Source: Streptomyces dangxiongensis (GTDB lineage Bacteria > Actinomycetota > Actinomycetes > Streptomycetales > Streptomycetaceae). From it: a stretch of 64,000 nt of DNA. This document shows, piece after piece, positions 26,596-38,500 of this stretch. Location: NCBI RefSeq assembly GCF_003675325.1, contig NZ_CP033073.1, positions 7,750,001 through 7,814,000 of the forward strand. Reading direction: 5' to 3'. The notes beneath the pieces are model-generated. The model had not been told where the DNA came from and made no database searches. It was given only the letters and a program-made list of their open reading frames with translations. Position numbers and translations under genes: made by a program. Numbering within the stretch: the stretch's first letter is position 1; the number at the start of each line of letters is the position of its first letter.

Positions 26596-29500
26596 GGCGG
26601 CCCAGCGCGCCGCGTTCTTCGCCGCCGTGGATCTGACCCGGCCCGCCCCGCGCGCGGAGGAGCTGCGACCCTCCACGCTGCCCCGCCAGCCGCACACCGT
26701 GGTCGAGTCGGGCCGGCGGTCGATGAGCCGTGCAACGGTGCCCGGTCTGTCGAAGGCCACCCGGATCGCCAAGCTCGTCCACGCCATCTGGCTCGGCGGA
26801 CCGCTGCGGGACGAAGGGGCCACGAGCGGCTTCCGCTGGAACCTCGAAAGACTGGCGTCCTCCCAGTTGGACTTCACCGTCATCCTGTGGACCGACGTGT
26901 CCCGCGCCGAGTTCGACGCCGCCGAGGCCGCCGCGAAGACGCCGGCCGGCACGGGGCGGGCGGGCCGCCGGCTGGCCGACGCGCTCGACATGCTCCACTG
27001 GGCCCGGGCCGCGCGGGTGCGACTGGTCGACGTCGACGAGGTCTTCACCGCGACGTCACCCATGATGCTGGAGGGCGTCTACAAGGCGGAGACCGCCCGG
27101 GCGATGGGCGCCGCCTACGCGGCCGCGAGCGACATACTGCGCGTCGAGATCCTCGCCCGGTTCGGCGGTGTGTACAACGACCCGGACGACGCGGTCTCCG
27201 GTGACCTGACCGGTGAGGTCAGGAGAGTCGTCGACTCCACTCACGGCTTCGGCATGGCGCGCCACGGAGGTCGGTCGTCCAACGCGGTCCTGATCGCACC
27301 CGCCGGGCACGCCTTCCTGGACCCCTATCGGGACGTGATCCGGGGGAACTACACGCGGACCCCGGCCGAGAACGTCCTGCGGTCCATGCGGTTGCAGAAC
27401 GAGGAGACACTTCCGGACGACCGGTCCGCCCGGCGCCCGCTCGCCCCCGACGTCCTGAACCACACGCGGCAGACGGTGCGGGACGAGGTGCTGATGCGCA
27501 CCGGCCCCAGCCCCACGGTCTGGCGGACACTGGCCCGCCGTATCGGGCTGCCGGACATGCTGGACGGGCTGGTCACCGTCTCGTCCGAGGTGTTCACCCT
27601 CGCGTCCGCACAGTCGTGGCTTCCGCCCCATCCCACCGAGGGCCCGGCGGCGACTCCGGTCACCGCGCCGGCGTACGACCCCGTCGCGGAACTCGGGGTC
27701 GCCCGTGATGTGGTGGTCACCCTGATCCAGGGCCTGCACCGGCAGCCCGGCAACCTCAACCTGGCCCAGGTCGCGCCGGTCGTCCGCAGCAGCCCCCGTC
27801 CCGACGAGCTGTGGGACGCGGTCGTCGGCTTCGTGGCCTCCCGCCCGGAGATCCGCGACCTGGTACGGTCCGTCACCTTCAGCACGCTGGGCGGGAACCC
27901 GCTCCAGCCGGTCGACACGGTCGTCCTTCCCGAGTGGTCGCGGCGCCTGGTGCAGACCATGCCGGGCGCGCCCCGGGACGGCCTCCGCAGCCATGTGCTG
28001 CCGGCCCGGCTCCTCGACCCGGCCGAGGTCGGCGGCGCCCTGCTCGACGGGCGGAAGGACGGCACCGCGCTGCCGGGCGGCGCGCCGTCGCGCCGTGCGC
28101 GGGGACCGCTGCCGGACATGTCACCGATGGCGGGGCCGTCGGGGCTGCGGTCGACCGGGCGCACGGCCGAAGCCGGTTCGTCGTCACGCGCGTCGTTCAT
28201 GCCGCGCCTCGAGGGACGTGTGCCGGCGTCCGCCGACGCTCTGCTGAAGGAGTTGTTCGGCCGTACTCCGGGGCCGGAGCGACAGCGGACTGCGACGGAC
28301 AGCGCCGCCGCACCGATCGACGTGGACGCCGGTGAAGCCGGTGAAGCCGTACAGCCCCAGGAGTGGCGGGCCAGGCCCTGGGCGTCCGAGGCACGGCCCC
28401 AGCCTTTCGCGCACCCCTTCGGGAGGCAGTGGCCGACGCGCGACCAGCGGGACGAGCTTTTCGAGTATCTCGGGCGGCTCGGCGCCGGCGCGGGGTCGGA
28501 GAGGGTCACGTTCGGGACGGTCGCCGACCATGTGCACGACACCCTGGGGCTGCGGCTGGACCGCGAGCAGATGGAACGGCTGCAATGGGAGCACCAGCAG
28601 GCCGCCGCGTTGTCCCCGCGCCGCACCTCGGCCGCACACCCACAGGTGCCGGAAGCGGAGTACCTGGCCGCGGCCGGCGACTTCTTCCGGCGGCACGGTC
28701 ATCTGGAAGTGCCGAGCGAGCTGAAGGTCACCACACGGGCTGGTGAGATCGCGCTCGGGAAGCACATCGCGAACCTCCGTCTACGCGGCCGGCGGACGCT
28801 GTCCCAGGAGATGGTCGACCGCTGGGAGTCGGTCGGTATGCGGTGGTCGACGGCTGACGCGCTGAAGGCCGCCGCCGGCCCGGACGTGCCCGGACCGGAC
28901 ACCGCGCGGTACACGAGTGCCGGCCCGGGCGCGGCCGGACCGGACACCGGCCAGACGGAGGCCGACCCCTTCGCGGAAGAGTGGCCGACGGCCGTCGACC
29001 CGATCGCGGACTTCCTCGCGACGGCCGACTCGTCCTGGCTGTGGCCGGGGCAGGCGGACGACTCCGTGGCACTGGAGGAGTGGCTGGCCTCGTTCGCGAA
29101 CGGCACCTACGGAGCGGGTACCGCCGGGCTGTCGCAGGACCCGCCGGCGGCGGAGCGGACGGAGACCGACGCCGCCGCCGAGCCGGTGGAGGAGATGGAA
29201 CTGCGGCTTCGCCGGGAGTTCGGCGACGTGCGCTTCGAGCAGTTGGCGGTCGACGCGTCCGGCATGCTGCCGTCGGCCACGCTGATGGAGGGCGGCCCCG
29301 GGACCGAGCAGTTGAGGAACGCACAGCACCGGGCGACGCTGCGGATCATCGAGGAGTACGGCCGGACGGGCAACCACGTGTGGGCCCAGACCCTGGCCGA
29401 CGAACTGGCCGGGCAGACGCGTGGCATCAGGCCCCTCACGCAGGGGACGCCGGGCGGCGCCCCGCCGGCGACGTCGGGCGCCGCGTCCCGCGCCGCCCAG

Positions 29501-32500
29501 CTCCCGGCGCGCACGCGCCGGCTGCTCGCCGAGGCCGCCGGCCAGGCGCTGCAGGGCCGTGCTGCCGCGGAGATCGGGCCCGACGCCCTGACCGCCGCCC
29601 TGACCAAGGCGGCCTCCCGGAGCTGGCACGAGGACTGGCCGGCCGCCGACCTCGCCCGCATGGTCGCGGCCGACCAGCGGTGGACGGAACCCCAGCACGC
29701 CCGGCTGCTCGACGCACTGGCGCAACCGGCTCATCTCCACGTGGTCAGGACGATCGTCCGGCAGCCGGCGCTCGGCGCGCTGCTCCGTGTACGCCCGCAG
29801 CATCTGGAGGTGCTGTCCCAGGCCGGCACGCTGCTGGCCAGAATGAGCGGACTGCAGCCCTTCACCCTCAGGAGGTACGAGCGGAATCCCGAGTTCCTGG
29901 ACGACCTGCTGGCGCCCTCCGCCGACGGCCGGCGGGAACTGGTGGAGGCGATCGAGAGCCTCTCACCGGCCGCCAACAAGCTCCTGGGTGCGGTCGGACT
30001 GGCCACGCGACTCAAGGGCCGCATCGCCCACATCCTCGCCTTCTCGGGCGCCGGGCCGGTGGGCGAGGTCGTCACGTACCTTCCCGACCTCGCCGCGGCG
30101 GTGTCGGCCGTCTCCGTGGAGAGCGCGCGGGCGCTCTCCAGCGAGTGGACCCTGGTCCGGTCCCTCTTCGACAACGCCCGGCGCGACGAACCGGTCGCCA
30201 TCGACTATCCGGCCCTGATCGACAACCGGAGGCTGCGCACCCGGCTGCAGGCCCACGCCGACCAGACATCTCTTCTGATCCGCGCTCCGAAGCTGCTGTC
30301 GGCTGTCACGCGGAACCTCGACCTGCTGGACGTCCTCGCACGCAGCCCGCGGCTGGTCGACATCCTCACGGACATCCCCGGCTTCGCGGACCGCCTGGCC
30401 GCCGAGCCGAGGTTGCTGACGGAGGCGGTGGACAATCCGGCGGTCGCCGACTGGCTGTCCCGTGATCCGGCGCGTTTCGACGCCGTGCCGGACGCCCGCC
30501 TGCTGGAGACCCTGCGGGACGCGTCCGCGCCCGCACCGGCCGCCGCGGCGGGCCAGCGGTCGCAGGACACCCAAGGACGCATGCTCGCGCGCGTCCGGGC
30601 CGCCCATCCCGGCCTGGACGTCGCCCTGACCGTCGAACCGGGCCTGTCGGCGGTCCTGCGGCAGGACACCGACCTCATGTGGGCACTGCTGGACCATCCC
30701 GGCCTGCTGTCGGACCCGCACGAGTACCGGCGGCTGCTGGACCCCGGAGCCGCGGAACTGCGTCCGCTGGTGCGGGAGGGATCCCCGTTGGTCGCCCCGC
30801 ACCTGCTGCGGGCCGCCCTGCGCCACAGGTCTCTGCGGGAATGGTTCCTCCACGACTCGAACCTCCTCCGGGCCGAGCCGGACAATCCGCGCCGGGGACT
30901 CGCGAGGGCCGCCGAGGCCGATCCGCGCGTGGGGGAGATGGCCTTCTCCAACCCCGGGGCGGCCGAGCTCATCGCCAGCAGGGCTGTTGCTCCCCCCTTC
31001 GGTGACCTTCTCGACGCCTGGGCGGTACGACGCACCGACGAACGGCCCTTCACCCACCTCGGGGTGGCGGGATTCGAGGACATGCTGAGGCGCCCGGGGG
31101 ACATCGCGCGGCTGTTGGACGTGTTGTTCCGCAACGACAGCGCCCTGCTCCGGCTGGCCGGCCATGACCGGCGCGTACTGGACGCCATCGACTCCGAAGC
31201 GGTGGCGAACCTCCACGCCCACCCGGCAGTGGTGACGGAGCTGGCCTCCCGGCCGCTCCTCCAGCTCACCACCGCCCACTGGAACGAGTTCTTCCGCTCC
31301 CCGGAGCTGCTCGCGGGGCTGAGCCGCAACCCGAACCTGCTGAGTCTGCTGGCCTCGGCGCCGGAGGTGCTCCGCGAGGCGATCGCGCGTCCCGGCCTCG
31401 TCGCGGCTCTGGACGACCCCGCGTTCCAGGGCGAGTTGTCGGCCGTCGCCGCGCAACGGAAGGCGCAGAACGCGAAGAAGAAGAAGAACAAGGCCTGGGT
31501 GAAGGACCTCGAACGGGTCGTGACGACGTACGGCGGGGACGCCGTGCTGTCACCCGAAGGCGTTCGTCTGACGGCGGACCACGTCTTCTGGGGCGGCCTG
31601 TGGGACCGGTCGCGGGACGAGGCCAGGAACCTGATCACGGACGTCATGTCGGGCCGGGGCCCGGAGTACCGGGAGCGGCTCCTGGCCGTCGACGACAGGA
31701 TCCGCCGGAACGACCACCTGCTGGCCGCCGCCCGGCGCAGCCTCGCCATAGGTTCCCGCCTGTTCCTCAACAACGAGCTGGCCGAGACGCTCCAGGCGAG
31801 GCCCCGCCTTCTCGAACGCATCGAGGACACCACCTCCTCGATCCTGGTCGCGCTCCACGAGAACCCCGACCTCACCGCGGCACTGCGGACCAACGACTAC
31901 CTCTACCGGTACGTCATGCAGGACCCGACCGCCGCCAGCGTCCTGACCTCCTTCCCGGAATTCACCCGCCGGCTGACCGACAACCCCGACCTGGCCCGCT
32001 TCTTCGTCCTGGAGCACCGGCGGTACAACCAGGTGCGGAGGGACATCAACCTCGACAACCTGATGGGGAAGGCGCCGGACGTCACACGCGTCCTCGCGGA
32101 CGGCGGGCCGGTCGCGGATCTGCTGCTGAGGACTCCGGACCTGACCGCCCAACTGGCCCGCCACCTCACGGGCCGGACCGAGGACACCGTGGTCATCCGG
32201 GCCGTGGTGAGCGGCCTCCCGGCCGCCGAGACCGCCGCGCAGTTCCCGAAGGTGACGGAGATGCTGCGCCGGTTCCCCGCCCTGACCCGGGCGGTCGCCG
32301 ACCGTGCGGAGGCGTTCACCGACGCGGCCCACTTCAGCCGGTTCATGTCCCGTGGAGACCTGCTGCGGGCGTTCGACCGGCATCCGGCGCAGGCGGACCG
32401 GGTGCTGAGCTCCCCCGAACTGGTGGAGACGGCGATCCGGACCCCTGCCGTGGTGTCCGCCCTGGCGGCCGACGACGGCCTGGCGCCGCTGCTCGAACGC

Positions 32501-35500
32501 CGCCCCCTGGGCGAGGCGGTGCACCGTCTGCTGCGCGAGCAGCCGGACCTGGCGACGCACCTCGCGACGGCCCCGGACGGGGGCGGTCGCGCGCTCCGCA
32601 CGGCGCTCGGCGCGGTACGCGGCCTGGCCGAGGCCATGGTCGCCGACCCTCGCATCGGGCAGGATGTGCGCGACGCGCCGTGGCTGGGCGGGGCGCTGCT
32701 GCGCAGCCACCGCCTGGTCGAGCACGCGGTACGGGACAGCGCGCTGTGGCGGGCGGCACGGACGTCGGGGCCGCTCGCCGACGCCCTGACGCCCCAGGCG
32801 GTGCGCCGAGTCGCCCACCGCGAGGCGCTGCTGAGCCGGTTCACCGAACGACCCGGTGACCTGACGGGCATCGACCCGCTGGACCTCCGGCGGCTGCTGA
32901 CCGACACCGGACTGACGCAGTTCCTGGACGACGACGCCGCGTTCGCCGAACGGTTCTTCCGCACGCCGGCGTGGCGCACCCGCGCACTCCAGGTCCCGCA
33001 CTTCGCCGACGAACTGCGCAGGCTGGCACGGGACCCCGAGGGCTTCGGGCGACTCGTCGCGGACACCACCGGAGAGCACCTGCTCACCGCCCTGGCCCCC
33101 ACCACCGCCCCCGGCCGGGACACGGCGGTCGCGCGGGCACCTCGGGTGCGGGACACCGTCACCCCGGCCCGTCCCGACGAGGGCGCGGCCAGGACGGCGG
33201 AGCCGAAGCCGGGCTCGGTGTGGGCCGAGGCGCTGGCCTCCGTGCCCGAGGCGGCGGAACTGCTGCTGAGCCGGGCGGCCACGGAGGTCGCCGGCGAGCT
33301 CGGCCGGCATCCGGAGCTGCTGCCCCTGCTGCTCGGCGCGCCCGCCGTGCTCGAAGACCTGGCCCGGGACCCCGCCGCCTGGCGGGACTACGTCTTCGAC
33401 GCGTTCCTGGCCACCGGCGAGGGCCCGTCCGGCGACTTCGAGGCCGACTTCCACGCCTGGCTGGACCGTCTGGGCGCGGTCGTGGAGGGTGACCTGCACG
33501 GCCGGGTCCGCGGCATGGCGCGGGCGGTGTGGGACCGGGAACGGGCACGTCGGGACGGACTGCGGGCGCAGGAGGCCGCCCGCGTCGCGGATCGGCTGGC
33601 CGCCTTCCAGCCCCACCGGCCCGACACCTGGCACTACAGCGGCCGGCTCGTCTACGCCCGGCACGTCCGCGAGGAGCGGCTGTCGCCGGCACAGTTGCGG
33701 GACCTGGGCAGGGTCGCCGCCGGGCAGCTCCTGCCGCGGGAGAGCGAGGTGCGGGCCCACCAGGCGCTGCACGTCCACCTGGACGGCGGCAACGGCGGCG
33801 CGTCGTTCGCGCACGTCCTCGCCGACGACGGCCGGGTCGACACGCTGGTGTACGCCGTCAGCCCGGGGCGGCAGGGCAACAGTTACCTGTGGGACGGGCA
33901 TGGAACGAGGTACGTCGACGGCCCGCTGGAGATAGGCGCGGTGCGCAACGAGCCCGCGCTGGTGTCCTCGAAGGCACGGGTGGAACAGGAGGCGGAGCGG
34001 GCCGCGACGCGGGCGGCCGAGGAACGCGGGAGCAAGGGCAAGGCCAGGGCCGAGGACACGAGGGGGACCCGGCCCGCCGGCGAGGTGTCCGCGGTGCCGG
34101 TCGATGCCGGGCTGGCACGGCTCGCGGACGCGCTGTCGGCGTACCACGCGGCCGTGGCCGGGCAGGACGCGGTGCGGCAGGTGCGGGACCGGCGGGCCCA
34201 GTCGCGTGAGCAGGCGAAGATGCTCGGCGCGCTGCGGGCCGCCCGGGAGACGCTGCGGGAGCTGGGGCTGGATCCCGAGACGCGGACGGACGCCGCGACG
34301 GACGTCGCGGCCGGGCTCGCGGCGCGGCTGGACGTACCCGTCCCCACCGCCACCGACTTGTTGAGCAGGGCGAGCGGGTACGTGCGCGCGCCGATGGTGA
34401 TGGACTCCGAGGCGGCGCGGGAGGAGCACTACGGGCGGCTGGCCGAGGTCGCCCGTGCCCTGCACACGGAGGGCGAGGCGGCGGCCCAGCGGCTGGCCTC
34501 GCAACTGACCGGACCGAACACACGTCCCTTCCCGGCGGGTGCCGGCCCGCTCGCGGAGGCGGCGGACACCACCGACGAGGATGTGACGAACCAGGCCGGG
34601 CCGAGCACGGTCGTGGCCGAGCCCGTCATCGTGCCGGTGGACGACACGGCGGCGGCGGAGCTGGACTCGGTGGTCCTGGGCCCCCGGCCGAGGCAGCGGC
34701 AGAGCCTGGACGCCGCCCTGGACCAGCTCTCCGACGACCGGTCGGCGGACCCGCGGCCCGAGCGGCAGCCGGCTCCCCGGGCCGAAGCGGAACCGGCAGC
34801 CGTGGGACCGGCAGCCGTGGGACCGGCAGCCGTGGGACCGGGAGCCGTCACCCGGGAACCGAGCGACCATGTCCGCAGGTTCGGCTCGGCCTTCGACGGA
34901 GCCCAGGGCACCACCCACCTCGGCCTGGTGCCGCAGGAGACCGTTCAGTGGCTGCGCGACCAGGTGGCCCGGCAACTGGAGGGGGCCACCGGGCCCGACG
35001 AGGATCTCCGCCGGCGGATCGACGCGAGGCTGACCTCCTCCTACCTGGTCCACGAGTGGGCCGACGTCCGCAGCGAGACCGGGCTGCGCCTGCCGCTGGA
35101 ACACCGTGGCATGCGCCGGACCGTCTTCGTACGGCTGCGGCTGGACGATCCCCGGTCCGCGCCCGAGCTGCTGGACGGGCTGGCCGAGGGCGTGCCCAAC
35201 CGGGTGCAGCGCTGGGGCGCGGGTCACTCGGAGGCGGGGAACAGCTCCGGTACGGCCGATCTGCGGACCTTCCAGTTCAACTACAGCCATGTGTGGGACG
35301 TGCCGACCGCCGGCCCGCTCCGCCAGATCGTGGTGCAGCCGCAGGTCAACGTGGTCCGCAACCAGTTGTCGACGGCCGTGAGCGCCGCGGGCGGCGCGCA
35401 GTCGCTGTCCATCACCACCCTGCTCGGCGGGACGGTGCCGTTCGCGTACCGGATGCGCTGGCAGGTGCGGACCGACGCCGCGCAGGCGGCCGGTGACTGG

Positions 35501-38500
35501 ACGGCCGAGCAGGAGAACGGCCGGATCACGGTCTGGTTCCCGGAATACCTTGCGCGGCCCGAACCGTCGGACGCCGACCGGGGTCCGGTGCCGCCGGACA
35601 CGGCCGACGCCTCGGACGCCTCCGACGGCACCGTCGGGGTCCGGCCGGGCGTGGCCGAGCGCACGGCGGCCACGCTGCGGGCGGCGGTGCACGAGACCCC
35701 GCTGTACGCCGTCGAGACGGTGCTCGCCCCGGACCGCGTGCTGCACGCGGTCGAGGAGTCCTTCGCGGCGCACCTCGGCGGGGCGACCGAGGCGTCCCGG
35801 GAGGACCTGCGGCGGTTCTTCGGCGCCCGCAACCTGCGCGACGTGCTGCCCAGGATGCTCAGCGGATGGCACAGCTCACCGGTGCTGCTGACCGGTGACG
35901 GCTCCGTGCTGGGCCACTTCCGGGTGCACGCGCACCTCACCGAGCACGAGGAGACCGTCGGCCCGGCGGCTCCGGAGGCGGACCTCCTGCAGATGGTGGT
36001 CCGCACGGTACGCGTCACCGGACAGTCGACCGTCACCAACGCGGCGGGCGCCGACCTCAGTGTCTCGCTCGGCTTCTCCGCCCCGCAGCCCGGCGGCGTG
36101 ACCGATCCGGTCGGCGGCTCGGTGTCGCTGAACGCCGGAGCACGCCACCAGGTGGCGTACGGCCTGGGCGCCGGCGGCGAGGTCACCAGGTCCCAGGCGC
36201 TGGAGTGGGGCGGACCGCTCTTCCGGGTACGGGGCCAGGTGGGCCTCGTGGTGGAGCTGGTCCGCCCCGGCGGAGACCGTGCGTTCCGGGCGCCGGATCG
36301 TGGCGGCCCGCTGGACACCCGCGTCGGGCTGGGCGCGTACCCGGTGGTGTTCCAGGTGCCGTCCCGCGCCGCGCTGGAGGGCATCACGGACGCCGCCCCG
36401 CGCCGGCTCCCGCCCGAGGTGGCGGAGTTGCGCTCGCTGGGCATCTCGACCACGACCCTGCGCGTCGACGGCACCGAGCCGCTGTTCGCCCTGGCCGAGC
36501 GCTGGCTGCGCGAACACGGCTTCCTGCCCTCGGCGACCCGCGGCGGCTGGACCGGCGAGGCCGCCCGGGGGGCCCGCCGACTGGCCAACGCCCGAGCCCT
36601 GGACCACGCCCGCTCCGGCGAGGCGCTGCGCGCCGTCGCGGACGAACTCGTCGACGGCGGCCACACGGTCTGGTTCGAGCTGCCGACCCTGGCCGACACC
36701 CAGCGGGTCGCGCTCCGGCTGTCCGCCGAACGCCGGGGCGACGGGCCGGTGGAGGCCGTCCGGGCGTTGCCCGGCGTCCAGGTGAACAACTGGTCCGGGT
36801 TCGCCCGTCCCGGCCAGGAACAGCGCACGGTGGCCCCCTTGGCCTGGTCGGTGACCGGGTCCGGCCAGGTCAGCAACCCCCTGGAGCGCCACGGCGACCT
36901 GCCCCTGCAGGGCCTCGGGCCCGACTACTCCTACAGCCGGCAGACCGCCACCACCACCGGCACCGGTTCCCTGGTGGGCCAGGAGAAGTACGTGGTGTCC
37001 TCGGCGGACGAGGGCCTCCAGCTCTTCGACGTCCCGGTGCGCCTGCGGCTGGAACTGACCTGGAGCCACGGCCCGGCGCCCCGGCCGGTCGTCACGGACG
37101 GCACCCTGGGCGTCGCGGTGCCGACGTACCGCACAGAGGCGGCACCCGAGGCGACGGGGGCGGCACCCGAGCTTCCCGAGACGGCCGCGCCCGGGACGAC
37201 CGGGACGGCACCCGAGACGGTCGCGCCCACGCCCCGGTCCGACGCCGCGGACCCCGTCCTGGTGACGGACGAGGAGCTGGAGCGGCTGCGGGCCGCCGCC
37301 GACTCCGGCGAGCTGCCCCGGCTCCCCGAGACGGCCTTCGTGGACCGGGTGTCGGGCGGCGGCGCCCTGGCCGAGGCGGTGAGCCGGCTGCTGGGAACGG
37401 TGCGGCCCGCGCCGCGCACCGAGGACCCGCTCGACCTGTCGACGGGCCTTCCCGACGACCAGGAGGCGACCGAACGCCTCGTCCGGTCCTGGGCGTCGGA
37501 CGGTGCGCCTGGGCCGCTGGGGCGTGCCGTCCGCGCCGCGGACGGAGCCTGGCGGTGGACGGCGCGCTCCGCGGTGGGCGGTTCGCTCACCGACCTGGAC
37601 AGCATGGCGCAGCAGGTGCTGCGCTCCGCGCTCTCCTCGCAGCAGCTCACCGGCAACGCCCTCGCGGTGTTCGGCGACGGGTTCGTCCTGGAAGGTGTCG
37701 GCAGCTTCGGACTGGCCTCGGGCACCGACGTGTCGGTCACGGTGAGGGGCTACCTGACCGACGCGCATCTGCGCGACGCACCGCCCCCGATGAGCCTGGA
37801 GACCTGGCTGTACTCGGCGGACACCTCCTCGGTCACCCGGTCGGTGGGCAGCGGGCGGCAGACGGGCATGACCGTCAGCGGTGCCTACGGGCCGACGGTC
37901 GGGCTCTTCCCCAGCGGGCGGTACGCGTACTCCTCGGGCACCTCGGCCGGTGTGACGGTCGCGGACAATGCCGCGAACGCTCGGGTCACCGCCGACAACA
38001 ACGCCCGGCTGAACCGGTTCACGGCCACCGCCACGTTCGAGGTGACGGTCCGTACGGGGCGCCGGAACGTGGTGTCCGGGACGCTGGCCGCCGGACCCCG
38101 CACGGAGCGGACCATCGGCATCCGCGTGCCGGACGCCGTGGAGTTCCTGCTGCCGAACAGCGAGCTGGCACGGCATTTCCCGCTCACGGCCGTGCTCGGC
38201 CTCGCCGCGCCCGTGCCGGCGGCCGACCTGGTCCTGCCGTCGTGGTACCGGGCGACCGGCCAGATCGGGCAGGGGGCCGTCATGGAGACCGTCCTGGAGG
38301 GCCCGCGCGGCGGCTTCCGGCAACAGATCTCGCGCGCCGTGGAGCAGGCGGCACCGGGGACGACCGTTCCGGGGGACGCCGCCTACCTGCCCGGTGTGGC
38401 CACCTGGATCGCCGACCGCACCTCGCCGGTGGCGCTGCGCGCACTGGTCGCCGCGGGTCCCGAGGGACGCGTGAGCGTCCACTTCGTGCACCGTGGCTGG

